A stretch of DNA of 64,000 nucleotides from assembly GCA_958299035.1 (NCBI GenBank), contig CATQJL010000001.1, positions 24,580,653 to 24,644,652 on the forward strand, written 5' to 3'. Positions 1-13,000 of the stretch are shown here, piece by piece; within the stretch, counting starts at the first letter, position 1; each line of letters opens with the position of its first letter. This DNA comes from Cylicocyclus nassatus (lineage: Eukaryota; Nematoda; Chromadorea; Rhabditida; Strongylidae). Position numbers and translations under genes: made by a program. The notes under the pieces are model-generated. The model saw only the letters and a program-made list of their open reading frames with translations, searched no databases and was not told where the DNA came from.

Positions 1-2484
1 GATAGAGTTGAGTGCTTTGTTAGTGTTTTCAAGGATCTCTTTCCAAGACAAGAGCTTCGACAAGGCTGTTTCGAGTAAGCTAAACAAGTGCTGCATCATA
101 AAAGAGAGCATCAGTTCTATAGCGAGTAGTTTACAAACTGTTTATCGCTTAATATAGGTCATCTTTGCTCATTCCAGGTTTGCCAGCACTGTAGTTCATA
201 GAAGATATGATTGCTGGCCCATTAAAATGGGTGCAGAGCAATTCGCACGACTGCAGTGTTCTCCACATAAGGCCACCGCTGCGCGACACACCCTGCGGCG
301 TCTTTTGCATGAAAGCCGAGGGAAGAAATGTTTTTGCAAAGCACAAGCGAAGAAAAGATTCTGCCGTGCGAGTGACATGTTGAGATAAGTATTAGAGTGA
401 CGCTGAAGACCGCCCGTGCAGAAAGATCGTCTCCTTTGAATTTTTTAAATCTGTATGACTGCGTCGAAAGCTTTTGGGAGCTGGAAAACATTTTATTTGA
501 CAACCCAAGAAAGGAACTCTAAACCCGTTTCAATAATTTTCCGCCAATACCACTTACATCTTTAGCAGGTTGCTCGAGAATATATAAGCACATAGCCAAG
601 GACTTGAATCATTAAGTATAAAATCGTTCCACTTAGCAGAGATTTCTACAATAAGATTGCTACAGCAGCGATGTTCCAACGGCTTTGATTGAACACTAGA
701 TCCTGATAAAGGTTTTCTATAAGAATTGGTTTTGTTTGAAGCCTTTGTAGTGCTCCACTCTAAACTAGTTTAGAAGTTCACTCTTTTGATTTTACATTCT
801 CGTATTGTTAAATATGTGTAGCGGGAACTCAAAAGGTGCCCTGCCTTTTATTCATTGTAGCATTTACATCTACGAACTCTTACACCGATAAACTATGGTA
901 TTTCTTACTGCGCGTTTCGCTGTACACGACGGTTATGGAGGAGGCAATCGCAGACTTCTACAGGAGCGCCCGATAAAGATTATAAGTGCAGCTAGATGGG
1001 AATTGATTCGTAAGAGAAAACAATCTTCCACATTGGACCATACTGCACTCCAAATTCCATGTATTGGGTCGGTTCGAAATGTAAACGCATGAATTACTCA
1101 GAACAATCCTCATGTGCAGTTGCTAAGCCTTGAGGGGGTAAATGGGGTGCCTTGAGGGGGTCCATCTTATAATTATCTCATCACCAGAGGAAAAGGAACT
1201 GTGAATTTATAGAAACTCCACCTTAAGCTTACCGAGTGAGGGCTACAGACCACCACTGGCATGCGCCGAGAGAATATGAGCTGTGCTTGCCGGCTACGAA
1301 GGGTGTTGGTCAAAATCTGCACAACTCCGGAATGGGACAAGTTCTTTTGTTGTGGCGACGCATTCCTCTTTCTATTCATTTTTGGATTTCTAGCGGGCAT
1401 TCAGCAGGCTTCTAATGTTTTGCGCTCCGCTACCTCTAGCTCTCGGAAAAAAGTTGATGTAGAGATATCATATTTTGCTCTTTGGCGCAACTCAGGAAGC
1501 GTGTAGGGGCGTGATCTCGATTTACTCACCCCGTTTGTGTGCGCTTTGATTCTCAGAACACAGCGGCCTACCCGTCTTGCCGGTGCCACATGATTTGAAC
1601 TTCAAGGGACAGATCATGCCAAGCATATGCAGCCTCTCTGTTTATTCTTAGCGCAAATCACGCAAACTGTTGTTGTGCAGGCTTATCTTGTGCTCTATTT
1701 CCCACCAATCGCTCTAGGTTCGAGGGAGGGATCATCTTGCAAAGAATGCTGCAGGCCTGCCCTTACGCACGTCCTTATCGCACTGCTCAAAGTGTCCGAA
1801 ATGAAGAGAAAACAAAACACTTCGTCACTAAGTTCACCCTGCAGCCTGACAGTGCGCCGCACTAAACTTCCCTCATGTCCGCTAACTTGCGCAATATGGA
1901 GTGCCTTACTGATTGGCGCTGCTCAAGAGTGCCATCAGATAACAGCCTCTTGGCCGTTTGAAGTAAATTTCCAATCACGCTGATTTTTTGTACGGAAAGG
2001 ATGTGTGTATTCGGGTATTTTTGCGCTTTCTATGCCAACTAGTTCTACCTTCTCCTTTGCTTAAGCTTTCTGATCTTTGAAAACGAAGAAACTTCCAAAA
2101 ATCAATTATTTAAGCATCGACTCTACGAAGCAAATGAGCATCCGCCTTGAATATTAGTTTTCGGATTTTCCGGATACAATCAGGGGGCGTTCAAAAATAA
2201 GAATTATGTTATTTTATCCTCGCAAACTTCATGACTCGAGAAAAAAATCGACTAAAAGAGGAAAACAACCGATCGAATGTCCAACTTGCTTGCTGATGGA
2301 CGTCCTAAGCTTTGACCAGATATGGAATCTGCTAACATCAAAAAATTTTTGAAGTCTTAAAGAGCGGCTATAAATGCCAAAAAACGTATTGCACTGCACC
2401 TTGCTTTGTCTATCCACCGGTTTGCAAAGCATTTTCAGGAGTGCAAATGAAAATCTTGGGGAATTGCTAGGGTTGAACATGGTA
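1..2484. other. Intergenic, no gene recognised
   Basis: AT-rich DNA with only short frames lacking known domains or convincing splice structure. A short direct repeat CCTTGAGGGGGT occurs twice near 1129-1162. The 118-codon plus-strand frame at 1627-1983 resembles nothing I know. Confidence 0.6.
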
Positions 2485-3356
2485 TTAGGGTGAACGGTAA
2501 AAAATGGGACACCTTGAGAATAATTGCAGATTTCTCAAGGAAGAAAAGTGACTGAACTTTCCAATTTTGATGGATATTAGAATAAATTATTCTCTTTCAG
2601 ATAGCACCTATATAAGGTCATTTAAATTATTGATAATTTTTATACTTGCTAAAATGCAAAGTTAGTTACTTCGAGAAATTGTGAAGTTTGAGCAGTATCG
2701 GCGCAGTGAAACATGTGAGACCACCCAAAGTACCGCTGCTGGAGTGAGTGGTGGGACAGTCACCAAACCCACGACGGCTTGGTGGCTTTAACTCTCAATG
2801 TCAGGAGATATACCCATTAACAGCTTCGAAAATAAAGATACGCGTTATTCAATTCTTTGCAGGTAAACGCATGATTTCTGGGCATCATTTGATAGAGCTT
2901 TTTACGCTCTATCCATCCATATGCAGCTTACTTCAGATTTTATCTATCTTCGGAAAATATAGGGCAAAACATGATTTTTTGGTTTTTTGTTGCGCCAAAA
3001 ATAGCTATTTTTCAGGTTTTTTCGAATTTTTTTTCTGAAATTGAAAAGAAATCTCATGCATTTAACATATCGTTCGAAAGAGCATGAAGAGCTCTTTCGA
3101 ATGGTATGTCATTTGCTTTACGACTTTACGGTATAACAGCGCAAGATTGAGGATTGTGCAAAAAACTCTGTTCGAGTTCTTCACGGCGCCACGTGTAGGG
3201 TAGTGGAAGAGGAGCGTTAACGCGTTGTCAGAATAATAAGCGAAGGTCGCCCATGTAAGCGACGTTTAAGTTGCTGCTTACTTGCTATTGCCAGAAACAA
3301 AAAATTCCAAAATGTAATGAAAATCAAGCTGTCCCATTTTTTACCGTTCACCCTAA
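2485..3356. mobile_element. Mariner-like non-autonomous element (M1)
   Basis: Terminal inverted repeats of about 28 bp begin TTAGGGTGAACGGTAAAAAA and are inverted at 3329-3356. TA lies at both outer edges, as expected for Tc1/mariner target duplication. Inside is a second hairpin at about 3066-3108 (arms around TCGAAAGAGC). No transposase is readable. Confidence 0.82.
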
Positions 3357-3397
3357 TAATAAGTGAAGACAAGTACCGCAAGATCAGGGATGAATGC

Positions 3398-3832
3398 TTG
3401 AAGGCAGGGGCTCGGCAAATTTTCAGCTTCGGGGTTTTGGCAGATTTGGGGCTATTCCGGCCCCCTGAATCACGAATGAACTCCCTTTGCGCTTGAGAAA
3501 AAGCCAGTCTTTTGAACCCCCTTGAGACGGACGCGGACGAGTGAGCCATTTTCTTTGCCGTCAGAGACGCAGAGTAAGGAGGTAGAGAGCGCTAGAACAA
3601 TTCTGCTCTACGAAGTTACGAGTGATGGTCCGTTTTCTAGCGGCGAACATACTCGTCCGACAAAATGTTAGGGGAGCGAAAGGAGGAAGGGGAGCGGAGC
3701 TTGGCTCACCCCCCTGGCTTGCAGAATTCACATTTTCGGCTCGGAATTGCTCTTTTGGTTCACTTGGAGGGCCTCCTATCCATCTATGTCAGATTCTGAG
3801 GTAGGTCTATTCTGCCGAGCCGCTGCCTTTAA
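3398..3832. mobile_element. TTAA-ended hairpin transposon (T2-a)
   Basis: Left end TTGAAGGCAGGGGCTCGGCA, right end inverted with CTGCCTTTAA. About 22 bp of imperfect terminal repeat. Same termini as five other copies in the window. TTAA or near-TTAA at both ends suggests piggyBac-type target sites, though family assignment is inference. No transposase. Confidence 0.75.
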
Positions 3833-5116
3833 GGGAGAGAAGCTGCGCTGAACAGTGACGTCTGATTTTTTTTTATATTAGGTTGAAAAGCGGCACAAAC
3901 CCGTGGACCGATTTGATATGACCCGACCCGGCAAATGCTTTCATCTAAAAACTTGTGCGTGTAGGTTAGGGGCCCATGAGTGCCGATAGGCCCATCCTGC
4001 GCGGACGCTGCTACAAATCTGTAATGTCTGTGGTATGCGTGTCTGCCTGGTTTCATGTACGCGTGAGAAGACCTACCTTTGGCCCCTGCAGGCTTCATAT
4101 CGCTTCCAAACAGTGGAGAAGTGCTGCAAATTTTTCAATCATCAGTTCTTGAAAGTGAGTTCTTTAACTCCACTGGCCCCAGAAAGCCGAAACAAGTCGG
4201 GGTAAGCTCAAACAGCTATTGCAGAATTGAGTTTGTGCTAGCAAATCTTATGGAGCTTGGGTGGAAAGCTTCTTCCGAAATGAATTCAATGGGGTTCAGG
4301 CACAACTCCAAAGGGTAGGCGGCCTGAACTTTTATGATTTTGTGCGTAATCCTCCTTGACTTGTCTTCAAGATTCAGAAACCGCTTCATTCCTGCTATGA
4401 GTATTGAGCTCAAAGCCTTTTCCCGCTACAGCGAAAATTGGAGCCAAACATCCCACCCCTAGGGGAATTACGGCTCTTTTAACAGGCCCATTCAGGTCAT
4501 CAGCCGTCAAATTACGTGGATTGTAACGTGCAGTCACAGAAAATTGGAAGTACACACTTCAAAAATTTAGAGACTTTTTTTCAGAAAAGGATGATATCTT
4601 CCAGAGTTCACAATCGGTGTTCCGGAGGTAAAGAGGAGGAAGAGGGGCTCGTTTGGGAGCTTTCAGAGAGGGGGAGGGAAGGGGGGGGGATCGTATTCAA
4701 AAGACTTGTGTCTGAACCCTTGCTCAACTCTGCATATAGCCCTCTACCCACCCCCGGATATCCTTTAGCTCACCCTATAGTCAAAGCATTTTCAACATAA
4801 CTATTTCGTTCTGTCACATTGCCGGATTGTTCATACAGCCACAATTTATTTTCGACTTCAATCAAACTTTCGATAATTGAGACTAGTTTATTTATAAATT
4901 TTGGAAAAGGAATTAAGAGATATTTAAGAGAGTCTATGAGGCAATAAAGATAAAGGCAATGTAAGAGGGAGTACGGTAGAAGTGGATTGTATGCAGTAAA
5001 GTGAAATTTTTTATGGGAGATTTGGCAAACATTCATACAGACAGATGAAGTTACACAAGGAGTTGAAATACAAAGCACACTTATAAACTCGTAGATCATT
5101 CAAAATTTATAATATG
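3833..5116. other. 3' flank of mig-6, no gene recognised
   Basis: Contains a G-rich run near 4670-4690 and AT-rich DNA next to the mig-6 end. A 109-codon minus frame (4770-5099) just past mig-6 is low-complexity and unlike the gene. Confidence 0.55.
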
Positions 5117-5122
5117 TTTATT
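5117..5122 (-). terminator. mig-6 polyadenylation signal
   Basis: AATAAA on the minus strand, 6 nt past the stop codon. The very short spacing implies a 3' UTR of roughly 20-30 nt if this is the signal used, which is compact but seen in nematodes. Confidence 0.55.
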
Positions 5123-5127
5123 CTCTT

Positions 5128-7020
5128 CTATGATGAAGAACATGATTTACAGCAAAAATCTCTGTAACGTTTCTTCGCACACAAACCATTCTGTACTATT
5201 AATGCACATGTTTTTTGTGTACCAATATCTTTTGCGCAAGAAGGAACTCCAGTCGTAGTGACAAATGCTAGAATATTTAGTTTTTTCTCTTCTTCAGGTA
5301 GGATAAAAGAGCACTTACAAGTGACAGTTATGGTGAGAGAGTTGCTTTCAATACCATCTGCTCCTGCAGCACATCGGTATTCACCGCTGTCTGCCGGCAT
5401 AGCGCGAGCTATGACGACCTTTCTGAACCGGTCATCTTCCTAGAAATTGGATTCTTAGTTCATAAGTCTTATTGTAGAAGAAGGCGAAGAGTAGGTACCT
5501 GGATTCTTCTGGTAAATTGTAGTAGTTGCCCATCTTTTCGCCAAACAATCGGCCGCAAATCTTCACTGTCACATGTCAGTTCGATCTTGAAAAGATATAG
5601 CACTTGGACAGGGTTCAAAGGCAGTGACTTCGAAATATTGCAATTGGGACTTTCTATCCCCCCCCCCTTGGCCTTCTGGACGCTTCTGGACGCGCTGAGT
5701 ACAGGGCTGTGCTTGAAAGGTCAAAATAGTGCCTTTCACGGCATTTTCCGGTCTTGGAGATTGCTGGAGGGGATGGGCGAACAATCACCAACTGAGTCGC
5801 AATTGGCTGCCTGAGCAGATCAGCCAACTGGTGGCAAAATGGGTGGAGTTACAGTTTCCAGCAGCCAATCACAGTTTTGGGCGTATTCGGGCGCCCAGCG
5901 CCCAGCCCCTTCAGCAATCTCCGAGGCCCGAAAAGGCCAAGAGCACTTTTTTGAATTTTAAGCACAGTCCTGTACTCAGTGGACCCAGAAAGACACGTAG
6001 ATGTGGAAAGCTAGCAGTTGCAATTTTTTCGAGCACTGCCTTTAAAAGAATCAATGGACCAAAGGTAATGCGATTTTATAGCTCCCAGATGAACCTCATT
6101 ATTTGTGAATGGCTGCTCAAGTAGCTTAAGCAGTGATTTGGACAACCCAAACTTGCTCAATCATTCCTCTCCTCGCCGCCCCCACCCCTCCTTCCCGTGC
6201 CGCGAAATTTTTCAAAAGTTGCCCAGATGCGTTGTAATTGTGCGACGTTCTTATTGGCTGAATAAGTTCAGAATTTTGCAGATTCGTAACACCCAAACTA
6301 GTTTACGAAAAAAATTTTTTTGAGACCTTGGGTGCTAGCACGGCCCTTGTTCTCTAAATTTGAAAAATGAAAGCCTGGTAAGTATATGAAAAGCATTCCA
6401 AAGATTTTTTGGAGTACTGGATAAAAAAACCTACCTATACTTTGTCCCTATTCGAACAAAAGTTCTGGAATGCCACTACGTGTAGTGTGTTGACGACTTC
6501 TCGGAAGCAATGTTTCAAATTTTAATCATTTTTTCGTCGATTGTTCTCGAAAGAATCAAGGAATGAATCAGGCAATAGGTAATAGCGGTTATTGACCTAT
6601 GATTTGACTTTGAAAGTGATGGTGATGCTCTCCTATATATCCTTCCAGTCCTTCCCTCGATTATTGAGGACCTCTTAGATTAGATTTTGAGATCGGTATT
6701 ATTTACTTTTCAGGAGATCTGACTCAAACTTTTCCACATCTCAAAATTTACAGTAAGTTTATTACAATCACCCTCATTTTGAAATCACTACTGGTTTACA
6801 CTGTTTTGCAATTTGAATATTCGAGTGGCAGATTCTTGTAGTAAGAAAAATTTCAAAAATTTTCTGTACATTGCTTGAAATGACGATATTCGCAGTCCCC
6901 GCCCCCACCCCCTCCACATTACTGGGAAACTGCAAAGCTGAGTGCTACTCGTAAGTAAAAGCTACCTTATCTCCTTCTGTGAAATTTCCAACTGGATTAG
7001 CATAGAGTCGCACGTCAGGT
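5128..7020 (-). CDS. mig-6: mig-6 exons 46-48: Ig domain and PLAC-like C-terminus
   Basis: From the end of exon 46 (about 7020) through exon 47 (5499-5585) and exon 48 (5128-5439). The Ig fold has the first cysteine in IELTC, the core Trp in VWRKDGQLL, and the second cysteine in DSGEYRC, the standard D-x-G-x-Y-x-C signature. After it comes a six-cysteine tail ([14 protein letters not shown], then FCCKSC) ending SSS and the stop. This matches a PLAC module (protease and lacunin), the usual papilin C-terminus. The exon 47 acceptor (TTTTCAAG) is only about 29 bp from a transposon end at 5614. Exon 48 contains a possible 51-nt intron (5268-5318). Confidence 0.92.
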
Positions 7021-10000
7021 ATCTTTTTAGCAGGTTTTATAACAATATCTTCGTCTCCTACGATTACGCTGAAGGCATCATCTTCTATTTTTTCTATACA
7101 TCTCCTTTCGCAACGTTCCTTTGTAGGGAATCTGCAAAAAAATTTGTTACATTGGTTTTTTTATGAAATCGTCATACCTGTTTTCGTTGCCACGACAGCC
7201 AGAGTAGGTAAACTGCTTGCAGGTTTCTTCATTTGAATCAAAATACCACATGGAAATGGCATCACGACATGGACCAGATGAGCGTGGTAATTTACTGGAA
7301 AGGGCGCAAATTATTATAACCAGACATGTTTGAACTAAAATCTACTAACCAAACATCTGCTCTGTCTTCCCATGATGTTTCTTCTCGGCAAAGAGATTCG
7401 CAATCTTCCCTCGACGAGAATCTGAGGACGGTGTTGAATAGCAGCTCGATTTTTTTTGAATGAGAGTAAGTTACCTATTCCCGTTTCCACCACATCCGGT
7501 CCAGTACATTATTTGACAAGTGTCTTTACCCTTATCGTAATACCATTTGCTCACTGATGCTTCACAATGGCCAACTTCGGGAGGAAGCAAGCAAACGGGT
7601 GTTGCTCGCCACGATCCACAAGCGCGTTCGCAATCTTCCTAAAAATAAATGGTACAAATGAAATTTCACAGTTAGATATTTGGCTGGTATAATCCAAAAA
7701 TATTTGAAAATGGTCACTGTTAACTGGAAGGCATTAGCTGTCCGATCTATCCGATAACCTACTGACATAACATAAAGTGAATTATAGTTGTCCTCATTTC
7801 AGCAATCGCCAATTCAAGAAAAAAATTCAATAAGTGGAAACCCAATAAAACATTTCTACTAACAATTATCTTCTTAATATTTCTTCGCCCTTTATAAGGT
7901 TTCTGTAACCTAAAAACGTATGAACACTGCTGCTCCAGTGCAGATTAGAAATGGTGCATTCACACAAAATGCCTGCAAAAATGACGCTTAGTCCATGTAT
8001 TTAAAGGCAGTGTCCCGGCAGATCCGCGCCCTGGGGGATATTGCTATAGTGGGGTTCCTGGTCATCCCACTGAACCTCCACGCGCAGTCCGGCTGGTTTG
8101 ATGTTCCCCCTAGGCCGGGAAAACAGCCCTTGAACCGGCACGCGCAACCCAAATCGGAGCGCGCTCGTACGACTTCGTTTATCGCTCGGCGCGGGACCCC
8201 ACGACCGCTCTCCCGGATTGTGCATGCTATCCAAAGCAAAAATTACAGGCAGCAGGGTCTTCGTGCCAGGGCCTCCCAACATTCCACTGAAAATCTCGTC
8301 CGAGCTGCCTTTTGAAAGTTGGGTAAACGCCGCGAATAAGGCCTTTTCACGCGTTTCAGAGCTCAAATACGGGTCTACGGGTCGAAAAGGCCCAAATATG
8401 CGAAAAGAGAAATGCAAAATCTGCCGGGACACTGCCTTTAAGCAGTTAAGTGGGATATCTCGGTCTCATGAAATTCATAAGGTGCATGAAAATAAACCTT
8501 TCTCTATATAGTTTGTTGGTATAGACTTGAATTGGCGAAGGATGTTCCTTACTCATGCTAGAGATTGCTCTTTCTTCGCACGTCAACCTGTGCAAACAAC
8601 AGGAACTATTTTTTTCATTTTCATCATAAGCCCGCCTATTTTTGCATATTAGATACTAAAGCTCCTAGAAAACCTTACGAATTTGTCACTAGACAAGTTC
8701 GTCTTCTTCCTTCCTAAGTTAATGGTTACAATACCTCGCTAGTGAAGTGATTAGCATTCATGTCGCATCCACCATACATAAATGATGTGCAGGACTTTTT
8801 CTCAGGGTCGAATCTGAAAGAAAAGCTGAAGAGTAGAGAAACATGTGAAGGTACTTGTTTGTGTTGAATCTAGTATTCCAGAAAAACCTCGCATGTACAC
8901 ATTTTCTCTCGATTCAGGATGTAAGATTGTGCAAAGTTCTGGACTTACCTCCATCGAAGAATATCGTCGTAACATGATCCATGTTCTTCTGGTAAACCAC
9001 ACAACTCAGGAAGTGTATATGGTGAAAGCGGGCCACGTTGTACTGCCAGGACCTGGACCAATAACTTGATAAACGAGCTTCTTCACTGAACTAAACTTAC
9101 TTTCTTCTCGTCATAGTCAATACCGCGCAGCGCATCATCATTGGCTTCGCTGCTCTCCGGTTCATATCTATCCGTAAATCCTGGCTCACCTTCTTTTTCG
9201 ATCTGTTTCGGGGAATTTGGTTCGTCTTCGAAGAATGAACGGGCAAGCTCTCGCCGTTCCTAAAATAGCCCATTTAATTTTTTTCAAAGTGTTGCATAGG
9301 GAATGGTACCAACTTGATGACGATGCGCACATCGCGCAGCGCAGTCATCGGCGGTCTCGAAACGATTTGCGTTACCACCACAACCACCATAAATAAATTC
9401 TCGGCATATTCCATTGGTGTAATCATAGTAGTAGTTTGTTATGTAGGCCCTGAAATTGTCTTGCATTAGGAAAATTCAAAAAAAATACCCCTCACGATTA
9501 CACAAAATGCGGAATGAAAGCTTGATCTTCGTGATCAGCTTTCATTCCGCATTTTCAAGCAATCCCCCATTCAAAGTTGTCACCAAATCAAAAATTTTTC
9601 TCGACTACCATATACCCACCGTAACCCAAGGATAAGGCACTATCATAAGGAACGAGTATTATTCGTGGTGAGTATAGCAAATGACGGCAAAATCTGATAT
9701 TTTAATTTTTTGGGGTAGGTGTCCTGCAAAAGTATCAAATCAACGTAAAATATAGTACTACTCAAAAACACCCTCTTATTTTCCATTTTTTCCGTAAAAT
9801 TCACGATTTTGACTTTCAGTTGCGGGTTCATGAGTTTAGATAGCCTTTTATGAATTTCTCGTATGTTACCTGCACTCTCCTGCATCCAAAGGCAAAAGAC
9901 ATAAGTCGATGTTTGGCTTCGGTACGTTCTCCTCATCATTTTTCATTGGGTCATCTCTCATTGAACGCTGTTGCGGCTCTTGATTTGTGTACTCTAAAAT

Positions 10001-13000
10001 TTTGAAGTATGCGTGAGAGTGGGTATGCTCAGAGATAGAGGCAAATGTAATGTCCGATAGAAAAACAATTTTATAGCTCTTTGTGGCTTTTGACGTTGTT
10101 AGAAAAAATAGGAGCCGGCAGAGGCAGTCCGAGAAATTTTGTCCGTGAGGTACGAAGCCCTGCCTTCCGAAATATTCGCATCAACTTTTTGGAGGGTCTA
10201 TGACCCTAAAATTGCTGAGGAAGGGGCTTTGAAGCACCCACGCCCCTCGAGGGCATCTTTACGAGGCTATCCTTCCAATTTTTTGCATCCAAATTGTTAA
10301 AAAATTTTACTAATCATTCCATTCATTTCTAAGCGAAAACAGGTCCATAGCAGACTTAAGCAACAAGATTTCACTCACACTCCAGTACTTATTCCTTTTT
10401 TAAATACGGAAGAACTTTCTCAGCCACATGTCTTTTGAGGAACGCGGCTACTCTTTCAATCATTCCAAAACATTACAGTGCATGGTACATAAAACACCGT
10501 TTTTTGTCTCTTGTGAAAAAATGGTTTGCAGGTCGCACAGTATTGTCTTTGGGGCAATCTCTGGAAGAGTAACATGAACCATAGAAAAGTTTGCGTGACT
10601 ACTTTTTCATTCAACTAGCTAGGCGGCTGGAGGGCGGGGCTTCGTGACCTATTTAAGGCTAGATAATGATCAGAAAGCACGCCTGACAGAGACACCGCGT
10701 CTGGGCGCGAGCGGCCTTACTAGGTGACAAAGTCCCTCCTTCTAGCCGCCAAGTCAACTGAATCAAAGGTTACTTGAACATCTATTAGCAGATAGAATGG
10801 TGCTATGAGGGGTGTCTTTAATTTGCTAGTTTTCAGCTCGTGACGACGGATTTGACTGCGGTCTTTGCTCCCACAGGGGCATAACACCCTCAAACAAAAA
10901 GTCATCACCCTAACGCTCAGCTCAGTCACTTCCAGTGTCCAAGTACTGTCATATCTAAGCAGAAGTCAGTCGAGTAGGGATTATAACCAATAATATGGTC
11001 GCCAAAAGGCGCGTGCGTGTCGCGCGCGTAGCGCCATCGTCACGATTTTTCGAACGCCCTATATGCAGCTAAGTATAAGATTTGTTCCGAATTTGAGTTT
11101 GAATTCGATCACTAATTTGATTTTAGATCTTGACATGCGGAAGCATAGCAAATACTCATGCATTTATAGTCTCCTATCCTAGCAAAGCAGAATAAAGCCG
11201 TAAGCGACCAGCGTTTGCATTCAAAAAGCGTTGCACTAGCTTTCCTCAAAGAGAAATATACTTTATTCGGACCTGCTAAGTTACTTTAACAGAACATATA
11301 TGGGCAGTATGTGGCAGGAGTGAATGGGAGAGATGAGGGAAGGTAAAACGAGCAAAACATAAATTGTAAGAGAGAACCACGGAAAAATAGGGATTCTCTA
11401 AGACGAGGCAGGGCAAAGCAAGGAATACGACGTGGAGTGGCAAACAACGGCTATACTTGATACGAGGCAAGAAGTGCTAGATGTCCGGGGTAACAGTAGT
11501 GCGTACGAGATACAACGACTTCGGAAAATAATGTAAAATATTGCACATTTTCTATGGCAAAGGGGTAAAGAGGGTAGGGTTGGATTTGTACGACTACACG
11601 AGAACAATAAAACAAACACATTGGGGGTAAACGACATTATTATGACAAATAAAATGCTCGACAATATTCTCAAAGCGAAAGAATCGCGTTCAAGATAGGA
11701 TAGTGTGGCGGCGCGTACGTGCAGCGCGTGCATGCGGCGTGTGCGTGCGTGTGCGATGCGTACGACGTATCACTTACGCGAACAGCGCGCTTGGCATTCT
11801 TCTTGTGTTGAGAAACGATTCGTATTGCCCAAACATCCACCATAGACGAATTTCTCACATTGTTTTGAGATTGTGTTGAAATAGTAGTACTCGTGTTTAC
11901 CAGAGCATGGACCTTGCACTTTTGGCAATGTGCAGGCATCTGTAAACATGGTAAAAATGAGGAATTGGAACAAAAATATGAAAATTTCTTACCTTGGTGG
12001 TTTGCGCAAGCTGCTTTACAACTTTGCTCGTTGTCGAATCGATTTCCGGTACCTTCACAGCCTCCATAATGGAATCGGTTGCAAGTGCCGTCAACCTATA
12101 GGTAACTCATAAATACCGCCCGTGGTAAGAGCAGGTAAGGGACTTACTTTGTTGTAGTACCACTTCGTTACGAAGTTGGTGCATGGACCAGTGTCTTTGA
12201 TCTCATCACAAATAGAAGTTTCTTCACCAGATTCTGAACCTTTGCAATCATCATTTGAAAAATCAAAAATTCTTCGGTTTTCGGAAAAAAATTAGGGAAA
12301 GTCTTGATTTATATATTAATTGCAGAGCTAATTGATGTTACATATTTATTTTCCCACTTTGATCTTAAAAAATATTGTGTTTTTCATTACAAGATCTGCC
12401 CCAAACGGGAACAAATCAAAGCATCCGATTTGTAGCGGCACGCCCCTTTGCTAGGAGTGCTGGCACTTTGTCAATCAGAGGCCGAAGAGGAAAAGACGCA
12501 GACATGGTCCTGCCACGAAATGATGAGGTAGTGTGAAGTTACAAAACGGGCGAGCCTCTTCACAATTTTGGTTTGTTCTGCGTGGGGTAAAACTATAGAT
12601 GACACCAGAGATCATTTTATGAGGCGCCAAGGAACCCACAGGTGATTTTCACTAATCAAATTAAAATGCGGTCGGTTTCTTTTTTATGAAGCAAGAACAT
12701 TTCCAAATAGGATCGCCTCGGCGTTTTGCCAAAAAAGAGGGGAAAGCAATATTTGCCGCGTGCGCGACGCGTAAACGCAAGTCAGTCAGGGCGGTTATTG
12801 GATACTGTAGTGCAAAGCGTCCGCCTTCCTTTAGCTCACCTCTACTAGCCGAAGATTCAGGCTGGCGCACACAAGTGGACTCGCATTCTTCTCTCGATGC
12901 GAATCGATTAGCATTTCCAGAACATCCAGAATATTTAAACTCCACGCATGATCCGGTAGCCAGCTCATAGTACCAGCTATCAAAGGATCCTTGGCATTTG

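Noticed and set aside
8001..8432. Long overlapping frames on both strands
   Set aside because: They are inside the T2-c transposon in a mig-6 intron, with no recognisable domain.
8560..8600. Extra mig-6 exon reading [11 protein letters not shown]
   Set aside because: Joining exon 42 directly to exon 43 restores a complete Kunitz 8 ending EEDCERAC in phase, while this candidate would lose the sixth cysteine.
11703..11765. CGTGCG-rich stretch as a regulatory site
   Set aside because: Simple alternating low-complexity sequence next to exon 37; no specific motif could be defended.
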